From Caenorhabditis elegans (taxonomy: Eukaryota > Nematoda > Chromadorea > Rhabditida > Rhabditidae), in the NCBI RefSeq assembly GCF_000002985.6, contig NC_003281.10, positions 12,090,001-12,154,000 of the forward strand: a stretch of DNA of 64,000 bases. Direction: 5' to 3'. The notes under the pieces are model-generated. The model searched no databases. It worked only from the letters and a program-made list of their open reading frames with translations, and had not been told where the DNA came from. A program made the translations under genes and the position numbers. The stretch's first letter is position 1. Every line of letters begins with the position of its first letter. This document shows, in pieces, positions 1 to 11,868 of the stretch.

Positions 1-75
1 CTTTCCGGCAAACCGGCAAACCGGCAGTTTGCCGATTTGCCGAATTTGTCGACAATCAATTTGCCGAAAATCTTC
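1..75. repeat. GGCAAATTGCC-family repeat (cut by window start)
   Basis: Strings of CCGGCAAACCGGCAAA and TTTGCCGATTTGCCGAA are seen. This is the tail of a dispersed palindromic family that recurs about 20 times in the window. Confidence 0.7.
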
Positions 76-714
76 AGTAAAATCCAGACTATCAAGTTTT
101 TGCTAAAAGATTTCTGACAAGTCGTAAAAGAAATACACCATATGCACCACTCAACTTTTTGTACTTTTTTTGCACCATTAGACACTTATGCTTTTCACCA
201 CCCCCATTCCCAAGGTAATAAATTTCAACGTCTAGTGTGCATAAATCTTTCAAGGTGCGCGAAGTTGGGGCTTTCTCCTAAAGTTGAGGATCTACTTAAT
301 TCCGGTGATGTGATTTGTGGAGTTTTTAACTTTCGTAACCACATTCTTTCTCATTTTTTTTTTGGAAGGGCGAAAACGAAGGCTATAAAACAAGAATCGG
401 AGGTTTTGTGGAAAGGGACTGAACACGGGTTACGGTAGTTGTTGGAGAGCAAGCACACACACATGACATTGTCGAAAAGGTAAGAGAATGAAGAAGAGAA
501 GGAAAGGTTTATTGTCGTGTCGTCAAGTGTGCGAAAAAAAACGGAAAAGCACGGAAAAACTCATGTATTTGGAAAAGTGACAGGGTATTGTAGGGAATAT
601 AAAGAAATTATAAATTTCAAATTTTCGTGGTTGATACGGCCTAAATGATTTTTGAGATGATTAACTTAAAGGTGGAGTAGAGCCGATTTATTTTAGCGAA
701 AATAGACCGAATAT

Positions 715-940
715 TAGGGCTTCCATGTAGGCGTTAAAACGCCTGCCTGCCTGACCTTAAGGCGACCGTTCATTTTTTATATTGGTTCTTATCAAATTGA
801 CAGAAATTAGAAAATTAGAAATTTGTAAAATCACGTAAAATGCAAAAAAATAGGCAAAGTTCCAGCGTGAGGCGGGCAGGTTTCAGGCAGGCGGCAGGCA
901 GGCAGCAGGCCTTGAAACCGCGCCTACCTACCATGGAAGC
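715..940. repeat. GCCTGCCTGCC-family repeat
   Basis: It opens TGTAGGCGTTAAAACGCC and closes with GGCAGGCAGGCAGCAGGCC and GCGCCTACCTACCATGGAAG, an overall inverted structure. Other copies lie at 22118, 28065 and 50130. Confidence 0.7.
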
Positions 941-1813
941 CGTACCGAATACTCATGCTTGTAAAATGACTGAATATAAAAACAAAAAATAATTTTTTTA
1001 AATGAAATTTGTGTAACTGTGAAAGTTATTTTTGTAGAAATTTAGTGGTTTGTCAAATCTTTGAGTGACTTTTCAAAACAATTGAAAGCATTTTTTAGAT
1101 ATTTTAGAAGCTAGAAAATTCAGTTTTTCAACCGTTTTTGTACTTTTTGGCTCAAAAAATTATTGTTAGGAGTTTTCAATTTCAATCCATAAGCCGTGAA
1201 ACACAATTTGTGTAGCTAGCTATCATAGAAAAAAATCATGTCATAAATCAGAGTAATCAGAGCCATGTTAAAACTATAATATTTTGAAGAACTAAATTCA
1301 TATAAAAATGAATCACAAAACGTTGAAACCGAGGATTCATAAAAATTGAACAAAAATTTAATATCTCAGTGCCTGGTACTGAAGAATGAAGGGTGGTCTA
1401 TAGAGGTCAAGACACCTCGCAAAAAACAGTGGAACACATGCTATGATATCATAAAATAGACTTTCAGAAAGACCCGCCACACAGGAATTAAAACGAAGTG
1501 AAGTGTGAAGAACAGTGTTTGTTCAGAGCTCTTGTGTGGACAAAAAACTACAATTTAAAATTAAAGCTGCCAAGGTCATCGTTTGTTGATTAAAGTACTG
1601 TGGTTTTTCTACAGATCAGAATTTATTATTGGTGCCTGAACTTCTGAAAGGACCAGTTTCATATTTTAATTATGTTTAAAACATTCATATTTCAACATTG
1701 TCGAAGTTTGAACATCCGAGAGTGCTGTGGATTTCTCGAAAAATGGCGCCCGGTTATTTTGAATCAAACAAAATTTCCTAAAATAAAAAAAAAGTTTTAT
1801 TATGATATTTGTT
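941..1813. other. Unique AT-rich non-coding stretch
   Basis: No reading frame or repeat family is recognised; there are only short A/T runs. Confidence 0.4.
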
Positions 1814-2515
1814 CCAGGGGTGTGAGGCAAACGTTTTTATTCGGGAAATCGGCAAATCGCCAATCTGCCGGAATTGAGAGTTTCTAGCAAATTGGCAAAT
1901 TGCCGAAACTGAGCATTTCCGGCAAATCGGCAATTTGCCATAATGAAAGCTTCCGGAAAACCGGCAATCTGCTGTAATTGAACGATTCCGGCAATTTTGA
2001 CAAACTGGCAATTTGCCGATTTGCCGAATTAGGCAATGGCAATTGCCGAAAATGTTCGAAAAATTGTGGTTTTGCACATTTTTTGAAAATTTCAGAATTT
2101 CAATTTTAAACTACAAAATTGTACGAATCCTATGAAGAACCCTACATCTATTTTGAAAAGTAAGCAAATTCTATGAAAATATCTAGAAAAAACGAGGAAA
2201 AAAATTTCAAAAAAGACCAATTTTAAGTGTTTCCGTCTTGTATAAAATTCCTTTTAAAACTTCCGGCAAATTGATATCCGGCAAATCGGCAAATCGGATA
2301 TTTGCCGGAATTCAAAATTTCCGGTAAGCTGGCAAACAGGCAATTTGCTGGAGTTGAAAGTTTCCGGCTAGCTGATATCCGGCAGACGACAAATCGGCAA
2401 TTTGCCGGAGTTGAAAATTTCCGGCAAGTTGATATCCGGCAAACGGCAAATCAGCAATTTGCCGGAATCGTGAATTTCCGGCAAATTGGCAAATGGGCAA
2501 TTTGCCGATTTGGCG
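1814..2515. repeat. GGCAAATTGCC-family repeat, long form
   Basis: It starts CCAGGGGTGTGAGGCAAACG. Blocks of GGCAAATCGGCAATTTGCCG flank a conserved core (TAAGCAAATTCTATGAAAAT, then GTGTTTCCGTCTT). The same core recurs in the long copies at 15535, 25615, 30300, 37610, 43400 and 55560. Confidence 0.75.
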
Positions 2516-3459
2516 CCTACACGGAAGCCCACATTTCCCTACTGGCCATTACAAGTGACTATAAACTCAGGTATTTTCAATTATATACATCTACCCTTTT
2601 GAAAAAAAAAAAATTTGTATTTCCAAAATACCAGCTTTTTCGAATTGCCGGCACAGTACAAAAACCCATGTTTTCCAGTAAAGATTAAATACTCCCGAAT
2701 ACCTATCGGCTAATTTGCTAATCCATTAACCACACAAGTAGGTGTTTTCCAGTGACACGTGTTGATCGATGACACGTATACACCTGCATGTCTACAAACA
2801 AACAATTAGTGAGCAAAAGAGCCGACACCTTGTTCTGAACTTGGATGACCCCCTTCACAGGTAGGCCGCCGGCAGATTAATGACAGATGGGTTGAATGAT
2901 TTTTGAGGGAATATATTGTTTTAGTAATATGAAAAGTTACATAAAAGGGGGTTTTAACCTTAAAAATCAACGGTTTTTCTTTTGACAATTAGAATAATTG
3001 GAAAAAAAAAATCTTGCCGATTTTGAAAAAACTTTTTCAATTCTTTTTTCTGAATTTTTTTTGAATCGCAACGCAAGATAAGTTTTATGAAGATTTATGT
3101 GTACCTTTTTTGCAAATTTATCTAAATACGGATTTTTAAAAATTGATTCTATACATTCTTGGTCAATCGAAAAAAATAAAATTTTTTGGAGTTTTTTTTT
3201 GTTTTCCGGCAAATTAAAATGTTTTTTGTATTTTCTAATGTCTTGCCGTCAACGGATCTTAAAAAAAAACCCAAAAAAGACATTGCTGAAAACGAAAAAA
3301 AAAATTTGGCTAAAGTGGAAAATCATTTTAAAAAATTTAGCTTATTTTATAAATTTTTAAATAATTTTTCAGAGTTATTTTGGATGATCCGAAACGACCG
3401 AATATTAAAATTAAACACTCCAAAAAATTTTAGATTTTTTTAAACTTCGTAGTCAAAGT
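2516..3459. other. Unique non-coding stretch
   Basis: Around 2700-2890 is a less AT-rich unique patch containing two GACACGT motifs 20 bases apart; the rest is A/T-rich. No gene seen. Confidence 0.35.
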
Positions 3460-3690
3460 TTTTGGCAAATTGCCAAATTTTTTGAAAAATATGAGCTTTT
3501 AAAGAAATTCAGAGCATGTTCTGACCAGGGGTGTGCTGGAAATCTCAAAATTTGCAGAGCTCGGCAAATTTGGCAAATCTACTTTTTTAAAAATAATTTT
3601 CCGTACTTGGTAAATTCGGCAAATTTGTCGAGCTCGGCAAACAGCAAATTTGGCAAATTTGGCAAACTTGCCGCACATCCCTGGTTCCGA
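3460..3690. repeat. GGCAAATT-family copy with inverted ends
   Basis: The section from 3527 (CCAGGGGTGTGCTGG) to 3686 (TTGCCGCACATCCCTGG) has matching inverted ends around GGCAAATTTGGCAAA runs. Confidence 0.6.
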
Positions 3691-3887
3691 CCCCTAGAAT
3701 GTTTGAACACAATTAATTAAAAAAAAATTAAAGTGTAATAATCGTTGGAAAAAATTTTTTTTTGGTCGACTTCCAAAATTATGAGTGCGAAACTTTTTGG
3801 TAAATAAAAGAGCAAATAAAAAAATTCCAAAAATTTTTTTAAACCATAATGTTGGGTAATTTTGGCACAATAGGACAGCGATATCTG

Positions 3888-4095
3888 GCTTCTCTCATAA
3901 ATTGAAATGGAAGAGTTTGCCGAACTAGGCCATTTTGTCAAGGTCATATCTGGGGTAGATTTACGGCGCGTTGTGTGTCGCGTCGCGGCTTGTAAAACTA
4001 AATGTATTTGTCCGTGTGGAGTACACGACTTTCCGGCAGGAGATTGTCAATGGAGCGCGAAAAATTCAATGAGGAAGGCCAGAACCCCGTGATAG
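3888..4095. repeat. GCGTTGCGTGTCGCGTCGCGG-type dispersed repeat
   Basis: The unit runs from GAAATGGAAGAGTTTGCCGA through the GCGTGTCGCGTCGCGG core to AATGAGGAAGGCCAGAACC. The same ~210-base unit recurs at 22195, 31622, 36126, 57440 and 60938, and in split form at 4967. Confidence 0.75.
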
Positions 4096-4966
4096 GAGTA
4101 TTTACAAATTTTTTTCCCACTAGTGTAACTCCAATCTCCAATCTATTTCCTTAGCCTATTTTAGGAATTTGTTGAAAAAATTTTCTACTCTAGGATAACT
4201 ACAGTACCTCGAAAGAAAATATGTTATTTCTACTGATAAAATGTCTTCCCACACACTAATCCTTTTCTAACCCTATCATCTCCAAGTCCCGCCTACTTTC
4301 AATCTACAGTACCCCACACAGAGAGTGCCACGCTTTATCATTAATAATTGTGGGCTATTAAACATCGTTAATGTTATTTTAAGATTACGAATGAGTGTTA
4401 TAGTTGTGAGGAGGGGGTATCAGACAAATAGGAGGAGGACAGGACACAGACAGACTGACTGGCACAAATATGTGTAGTTCACCTTTGAAAATTTTTACTT
4501 TGAAAATTTTTCAGTCCGATTTTCAAAATTCCGGTCCATTTTGATTACAGAATAACAACAAATCAATAATCAGTAATAAGGAGACAATCAGAGCAAATAG
4601 AGAAAATGCATGATATATGGTGTCGTGAGGTTGTAAACTGGTTGCCTGTCTTCGCCTCCAACGGCGGTTACTTGAAAAGGACTCCACACTGGTTATCAGT
4701 TGATTAGACAAGGGGGAAACAGGAGAAATGAAATAGCAGGGGGCAAAAATAATGAATGAATAATGAAAACGAGAGAGAGAAGCGGCTCTTTGGAGCTCAA
4801 AGGAAATGACAAATGTTCAGAGAACTGTTGATAACAGGAAATGAGGAAATGACATTAGCCTGAATTTGCGGTGACCCAAGCGTTTCAAGAAAAATTGTCA
4901 AAATTCCACTCACGAGATGTCGGGCTCTGTATCTATTGAAATAACACTCTGGTCTTCCTCATATAG
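4096..4966. other. Unique non-coding stretch
   Basis: No coding frame is supported; there are GA-rich patches at ~4400-4450 and 4730-4800. Confidence 0.35.
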
Positions 4967-5275
4967 TTTTTTGCGCTCCACTGAGAATCGCCTACCGGAC
5001 AACGCGTGGGAAAGTCATGTCCCATTTCGTTTTGATCTACGTAGATCTACAAAAAACGCGGGAGTCGAGAGGCACAAATCTCAACTGATTTTGCATGGTT
5101 AAGAACGTGCTGACGCCACATTTTTCTGGGCGAAATACTGCCGCTTTTTTTGTAGGTCAAACCGTAATGGGACATCCTGGCACCACGTGACGCGCCGTAA
5201 ATCGACCCCCAGCCGTGGCCGAGGCGAAATGGCCTACTTCGGCAAACTCTTACATTTCAAAATATGAGGGAAGCC
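4967..5275. repeat. GCGCG-type repeat split by a foldback element
   Basis: The left part (GCGCTCCACTGAGAATCGCC to GGGAAAGTC) and the right part (ACGCGCCGTAAATCGAC to CTCTTACATTTC) belong to one repeat. Between them, 5017-5188, lies an ATGCGGG-type foldback element with ATGTCCCATT...AATGGGACAT ends. Confidence 0.7.
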
Positions 5276-5394
5276 AAGTTTTCAAAATTTCAAAAAATCT
5301 CAATCTCCCGAGATAGTTAATTTTGGCAATTTTTCTACTGTCTGTTTATAATAAAGTGAGGTATGATAAAAACAAATTCCGACGGTGCCAGGCT

Positions 5395-5530
5395 GCCCCA
5401 TTACGATTTGACCTACAAAAAATGCGGGATTTTTTTGGCTAAAAAATGTGACGTCAGCACGGTCTTAAACATGCGAAATCAGTTGAGAACTCTGCCGCAT
5501 TTTTTGTAGATCTACGTAGATCAAACCGAA
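5395..5530. repeat. ATGCGGG foldback repeat
   Basis: It runs from CCCCATTACGATTTGACCTA through AAAAAATGCGGG to GCCGCATTTTTTGTAGATCT, with inverted arms. Confidence 0.65.
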
Positions 5531-6779
5531 ACTTAGACAAACCTAAAAAATTCCGATTTTTCCACAGGTTATTTCAAAGAAATTATAATATGTATATCCC
5601 TTGCACCATAAAACTTTAATTTTTCTGTTCCTCCTAACCATCTGCATAAATGTACAGATGTGTCTTCGTCGTCTTCTTCTATTTGTGCATGTGTGTATTT
5701 GTGTGCTCAATTAAGTCGTAAAATTGAACCATCAACTCGTTTTCCGTTTCCTTCAGCACAGCTCCATGGGACTTAGAACTATCAGGGATAAAAAGAAACT
5801 TGATTCAATTAAAATTAAATAAAATCATGAAAAGATGAGAATCTCGATTTTCCTGTCCGATTTTCTTTCAAGTTTGCCGCCTCAGCCGCCTCAGGTTTAC
5901 GACTTTTTTATCAGCAAAAGATTGGGGAGAGAGCTCCACATTGATCACTGTTTGAAGATGAATGATGATGAGGGAAGATAAAAAGGGATTCACAGAACTT
6001 CTAGTTGAAGCGTAGACTGTATTTATTTTATGAGCATGGCCGTAATACTAATTTTACATAGAAGGTTGTCGCAATAGCGAAACTATAATAATTCTGTACT
6101 TCTGTGTTTGAGATTGCTAGATTTACAAAGCTTTGCTATAAATTATGAAAATAGACCGTAATTATTTTTTTCTAAATTTTTAATGATTTTTTTCCAGTTT
6201 TTCAAAAAAAAAAGTTCTAATGATTAGGCCTTTTTATGAGTATTCTACAAAATTCAATGACCTAGGTTTTTTTGATATATTACTAAAGTTGTTACATTAG
6301 AATATCAGACAGTTGAATTTGCCGGAAAACTGAAAATTTAAAAAATCCCAGGGAACTTGAAGTATTACAGAAATTCAGAATAATTTTCACCCAATTGTTA
6401 AACTTTGACAGCTTATATTTCAATTGTCAATTGTTCTATCAGAAAATTGTCAACTAACAAAGTATTTTTCAGTTCTTTTTCTATAGATTTACAATTTTTT
6501 GGCAATTTTTTGATATCCCTCAAGTGAACCGAGCTATAACCTTTTAAAGGGAGGTAGTTGGATACTAATAGAGAATATACGGCATTGTAAAGGAAGCATA
6601 ACATATTGTTAAAATCTTAAATGTGGAGTAGCGCCAGTGGGGACATTGTAAAATAAAATCATAAAACACTCAGAAAAGTTTTGACAAATTGCCAAATTTT
6701 TGAAAAAATATAAGCGTTTGGGGGGAATCTAGTGCAATGTGGCATGTTTCGATCCTTTAAAAAAGTATAAAAATGTAGA
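5531..6779. other. Unique non-coding stretch
   Basis: Positions 5640-5990 are comparatively GC-balanced unique sequence; 6000-6700 is AT-rich. No exon structure seen. Confidence 0.35.
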
Positions 6780-6990
6780 AAAAAAATTTTTTTTGGTCGA
6801 CTACCAAAATTATGAGTGGCAAAACCTGAATAATTGCCAATTTTTGGCTCCAAATAATGTACAAAAATGCGGAGAAGAGTTCTCAACTGATTTCGTATGG
6901 TTAAGAACGTGCTGGGGTCACATATTTTGGGGAAAAATTCCCGCATTTTTTGTAGATCAACCCGTGATGGGACAGCCTTACACCAGTTAG
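6780..6990. repeat. ATGCGGG foldback repeat
   Basis: Diverged left arm at AAAAATGCGGAGAAG, right arm CCCGCATTTTTTGTAGATCA, ending GTGATGGGACAGCC. Confidence 0.55.
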
Positions 6991-7944
6991 CTATACCGAG
7001 CACACTATCGTTTCGAGACCCGTTTCGAAAAAAACAAAACTTACTGTGCTGTTAACAACTTGAGCTTGAAAGGCTTACATCAGCATCAAGCCTAAAACCA
7101 CGAAATCAAAAAAAATCTAAAATTGATAAAATAAATCAGTAATAGGATTTCATCATTTAACACATCTGCTTATAAATAGCCATTTCGACAAATTTCCCTC
7201 CTACTTTTCATTTGCTTGTTTTCTGTGACAACCCTGGCGGTTTTTCTTTTGACATCTTTTGACTTAGGTGATGACTCAATCGGTCACTGATTTATTGGAT
7301 TTGTTCTGGGTGGTATGCATGGAATGTTCGAACATGTTCTCCATATCTCGACTCGGTTTTTAATGTTTTGCTGGCGGTCTCTTTTTTCTGTTCCCAAACA
7401 ACTTTATGGTCCTTATTGGCCCCGGGTGTGTAAAACTTGCGCAAGACGTCAAGAAGGTAACATCTTCATTTACCTCCCCGTTTTTCTACAGACAGGTGTT
7501 GTATACACACACACACAGATAGCCAAAAAAACTATAAAAACAGATCTGTATCTGTGTGCTCGTGCAAACCGCTTTGGAGGTGCCGGCTGCATCGTCTGTA
7601 AAACATCTGGCACACACGGGAGGAGGAGGAGGAGGAAGATGTCGGGAGAAGGAAAAGAGCAACTTTACGACCACCAACAGATTGTGAAATTGAGATAAAA
7701 CGGATGAAGAAGTGGTGGTATTGATGTTGGAACAAGGGATTGTAGGGACCTGTTTGAACCCTGTCTGGGAATCTATTCTTTCCCAGTCTGGTCGTTTCTG
7801 TATGGTTAAAAAATATACGATTTTTTTCAACAGAAATACACTAGGTTGAAAATTGAATAATTGAAAACTGCTTTTGGGGAAGTTTCCAGAACTTTGAACT
7901 TGGTGAAAAATGTACTTGAAAATTTCAAAAAGAAAAAAAAATCA
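6991..7944. other. Unique non-coding stretch with a short palindrome
   Basis: About 7200-7830 is unique, moderately GC sequence with a CA microsatellite (~7505-7517) and the overlapping palindromes ATGTTCGAACAT and GAACATGTTC at ~7322-7338. No supported gene. Confidence 0.35.
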
Positions 7945-8430
7945 AACCGGCAATTTCCCGATTTGCCGAATTTGCCGGAAAAAATCGAAGTTGTAATTAT
8001 TCAGTTTTTGCCACTTTTTTTAAAAGTCATCGACCGAAAAAATTTTGAATTAATTTTGAAAATCCTTTGAATTTTATGATCTACTTATGTTTTAAATGTC
8101 AAAATGCAAACCAGGGGTGGGCGGCAAACGATTTTTTTCCGGCAAACCGGCAAATATGCGAATTGCCGGAATTAAAACATTCTGGCAAATCGGCAAAATT
8201 TTTCCTATAAATATTCCTATTTCTATTTCGAAAATTAAGCAAATTCTATGAAAATATCTGAAGAAATCGGGGAAACAATTTTAAAAAGGCACTGTTCAAG
8301 AGTTTCCGTCATAAAAAAAAATTCCTCTAAGAATTTCCGGCAGATTGAATTCCGGCAAATTGGTAATTTGCCGAAAATAAAAATTCCGGCAAATTGGCAA
8401 ATTGGCAATTTGCCAAAAGTCTATTGCCGA
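7945..8430. repeat. GGCAAATTGCC-family repeat, long form
   Basis: The second half starts CCAGGGGTGGGCGGCAAACG at 8112 and carries the AAATTCTATGAAAATATC and GTTTCCGTC core. Confidence 0.7.
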
Positions 8431-9351
8431 TCTATCAATACAGTAGATATACACCGACCAATCACCGCAATGGGAGTATCCACTAACTGTTTTGAAAAAT
8501 GTGTGTTTTTTTTTGAGAAAAACTACAGTACCTACAAAAATCCTCGGGCTTGTCGGGCTCCGCCGCACCTTGCACTGACTTTTTTCTTTCAATTTAATGG
8601 CTCATAAGAGTGTGTCTTCTTGGTGTTCACTCTCCCTCTACACCTTTTCCCACGAATCTCTTCTTTTCCGCATCGGGCTCCGCGCCCTCAATCACTCATT
8701 AGTTGTTTGTACTTGTCGGCTTTTCGGCCCTTGTTACTTTTTCACTCACACACGTGTTCATCTTCATAGAGGAGACAAGCCGACATGGGAGGTCATAAAA
8801 AACACGGAGAGGGTGCAGACAAATTGGTGTAATGGAATTGAGGAAAAAAAGAGAATGGGGTGAGAAATGATGAATTAAAATGTAAAAAGGGGTGATGGGG
8901 AGAGAGCTACGGAGTTATACAATATTTCAGATAATTGTAGAACAGTTAAAAATCGAACAATTTTAGTACATATAGTGTAGTCGAAATTGTCTGAAAATAC
9001 CAAATTTCATAATTAAATCTTTTGAAAACGTTTCAAAAACAGATCTAAAGTTGGTTAAAATTTGATATATGGTCCACTTGTCAATGTCGCAGCGGCAGGT
9101 GAATCATCAGAAGTTACCGAATTTTCCCAAATTTTACCAAATCTGGTGATCCAATGTACCTAAATCGAGCTTGAAAACGCAAGATAATTAACTTGTATAC
9201 CCAAAATTATACGGTGGTTTCGAAAAAGTTAGCTCCCAGCTGCAAGACGGTCAAGCAATAAAAAAGCAATAAAATATCAGTTTTATAAGCTAAAATTGAT
9301 CTGTTGGAGTAAAATAATACTTTTAGACAATTATAAAGGCCAGACATGCTA
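8431..9351. other. Unique non-coding stretch
   Basis: Unique sequence; 8590-8840 is rich in CT and CA. No exon structure is supported. Confidence 0.35.
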
Positions 9352-10296
9352 CAGGGTGGGCCAAAAGTATGGTAACACATGAAGCGCTCGTTTACATGAG
9401 CTTTTCGCGCGACTGCCACGTCATACGTACATTCTTCTATCGAATACTGATAGCTGAATAAATTTCCTTCAATTTGACTTAAAATTTGTAATGTTTCCCA
9501 ATAAGGTGCGATCTTTATCACCTCGACAATTTGGCGAACCCTTTCGAAAAAACGGTAATTTGGCACGCGGCGCTTCCCACACAAACACACCTCCCACGCA
9601 CGCCAATAATTTTCAGATGTATGATTTTTATGTTAAATTTAAAGTTAAAGAAGTGAAGAAGCGTTTTTAATTGTTTTTGTAGCATATAAAATTTTCTGTG
9701 TCGACACTGGCGCCTAGCAAGAACCTTGAATGTCTCATGAATTCAACTTTGCGAAATTTACTCAGTTTTTTGGTTTCGCAAGGCGTAACGACCCACAAAA
9801 TCATCCGAGCTCAATTTTCTAAAAAAATTCTGGAAAGTCAGGTCAAAACGTCTCGAAAAATACTAAAATGAATTTTTCTGCATACTGCTACTCGCCGCTC
9901 ACATCCATCTTTCCGGCGACTATGCCATTCAAGACTTAACCTACTGCCGCAGTCCATGACAGAAATACCGTGATAGAAATTATTTGGATTTTTGTTTTTA
10001 AAGAATCTCTAGACCAAGGGCATTCTTTGAACTATAAAAACTTGTAAGACACTTGATGGATTCCTCGAGAAAAATGTAGAAATCCCGCAGAATGCCGACT
10101 TGCGTGCCATAAAGGTCGTGATCTCAAAAGTTCTGAAGGCCTGCAGCGATGCGGATGGGAATATTTTGAAAATTCAAAACGTTCATCTGGTCAGTATTTT
10201 ATGGAGAACAAAACTTGTACAAATTGATGTAATAACTCTCTCCACTAGTAAAGTTATAGAGCTGCAAACGTGTTACCATACTTTTGGCCCGCCCTG
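9352..10296. mobile_element. Decayed mariner-type transposon
   Basis: A 945-base element has 27-base terminal inverted repeats starting CAGGGTGGGCCAAAAGTA on the left and CAGGGCGGGCCAAAAGTA on the right, with one difference over the 27 bases. It is bounded by TA on both sides, as expected for Tc1/mariner target duplication. The interior holds no intact transposase, only short open stretches on both strands (for example KVVISKVLKACSDADGN near the right end). It is non-autonomous. Confidence 0.75.
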
Positions 10297-11100
10297 TATA
10301 AAACCAAAAATCATGGTCCATTGGAATTTTCTCGCACTTTATCGATTCCCATCATAAAAACATAAAAATTGGAGTAGACAGAGATTGACTGCATGAGTGA
10401 ATGGTATTTTAGCAAATATTAAAGAATTAATGTTAGGAATCAATGGGAATTATGAGATACATTTATTATTCCTGGCTCTGTTTTCAAGCTTACGTTAGGA
10501 GCAGGGGTGTGCGGCAAATTTACCAATTTTGCCGTTTTTCGAGCTCGGCAAGTTTGACGAATTTGCCGAGCAGCGGTAAATTTCGAAATTTGCCGTAAAC
10601 TAAGAGGACTTCTAGGTCATTTTGTGAGGTTCTTGGAAGCAGATATAACAGGAAAAATTATTTGTGCTCTTTTTATCTTCTACTCCACATTATTGGCTGC
10701 TCTCCCATTTCAAAAAAACCCTTCTCAACAAATTCATACTTTACAGTTAAAAAAAGGCAAATGATCAAACGGAATTCAAAGTTGTGTGTGTGATACAGTT
10801 GATAAAAACCAGATCATAGTCACCACCAGTCGACGAAAATAGAGAAAAGACCATAAACAGACTACCGTAACCCCTAAACGGACACTCGGCTGTAAAAGAG
10901 GCCACGGAGGCGACGGAATTAAGGTGTGGAAGGGGAATAAGAGAAGACCAGTGGGATTTATTTAGTTTATTGCGTTTGATTGAGAATCACTTGAAATTAT
11001 CACTGAATAGGATTCGGGAATATTATTACAAAGGGGATTTAAAAAAAAAATTTTCGAGTTAAAAAAAATACATATAGTGAGGTTTGAAAGTTGTCAAAAA
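10297..11100. other. Non-coding stretch with a short GGCAAATT copy
   Basis: A short repeat copy begins at 10503 (CAGGGGTGTGCGGCAAATT). Positions 10780-10980 are unique and GC-balanced; the rest is AT-rich. Confidence 0.35.
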
Positions 11101-11104
11101 TATA

Positions 11105-11720
11105 CTGCAATCAGCAAATTTGGCGATTTTGGCAATTGCTGAAATTGCCGGAACTTCTGAAATAGTTGAAGTTTCTTAAATTGCCGAATTTGCTGAAATT
11201 GTCGAAAGTGCTATTTCAGCAATTTGGACAATTTGGGCAATTCCAGCAATTTCAGCTATTTGGGCAATTTGGGCAATATCAGCGGTTTCACCAATTTTGA
11301 CAATTTGGCAGTTTTAGCATTTTTGGCATGTTGGGCAAAAACCAGCAATCTTAAAGTATGCTGATTTTGCCCAAATTGCCCGATTTGCTGTAATTGCCGA
11401 AATCGCAAAAATTAGTGAAATTGCTGATATTGTCCAAATTGCTGATTTTGCCCAAATTGCCAAAATTGCCAAAATTGCCGAAATTGCTAGAATTGCCCAA
11501 ATTGCAAAATTGCCAAACTTGCTAAAATCGTTGAAACCCGAAATTGCCTACATTGCTGAAACTTCTGAAATTGCTAAAATTGCCAAAACCTCTGAAACTT
11601 CTGAAATTGCCAAAATTGCCCAAATTGCCCAAATTGCCGAAATTGCTAAAATGGCCAAAGTTGCTGAAATTGCCAAAATTTTCCAAATTACCAAAACTTC
11701 TGAAACTGCCGAGATAGACG
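11105..11720. repeat. AAATTGCC minisatellite
   Basis: Irregular 9-base units (AAATTGCCA, AAATTGCTG, AAATTGCCC) are head to tail, in both orientations around 11340. It lies just downstream of the esterase-like gene's stop codon. Open frames here are repeat artefacts. Confidence 0.75.
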
Positions 11721-11868
11721 ATAAATTTAAAAAATGTTCAAATAAAAATAAAATCCATTCATTATTATCAACAAAAATATCATACATAGTTTGGTGAAGG
11801 ACATCACAGAGGTGAAAGGCAATTCAATACATTGGTCATTTCAAAATGTTGAACAATTTCGAAAAAAA

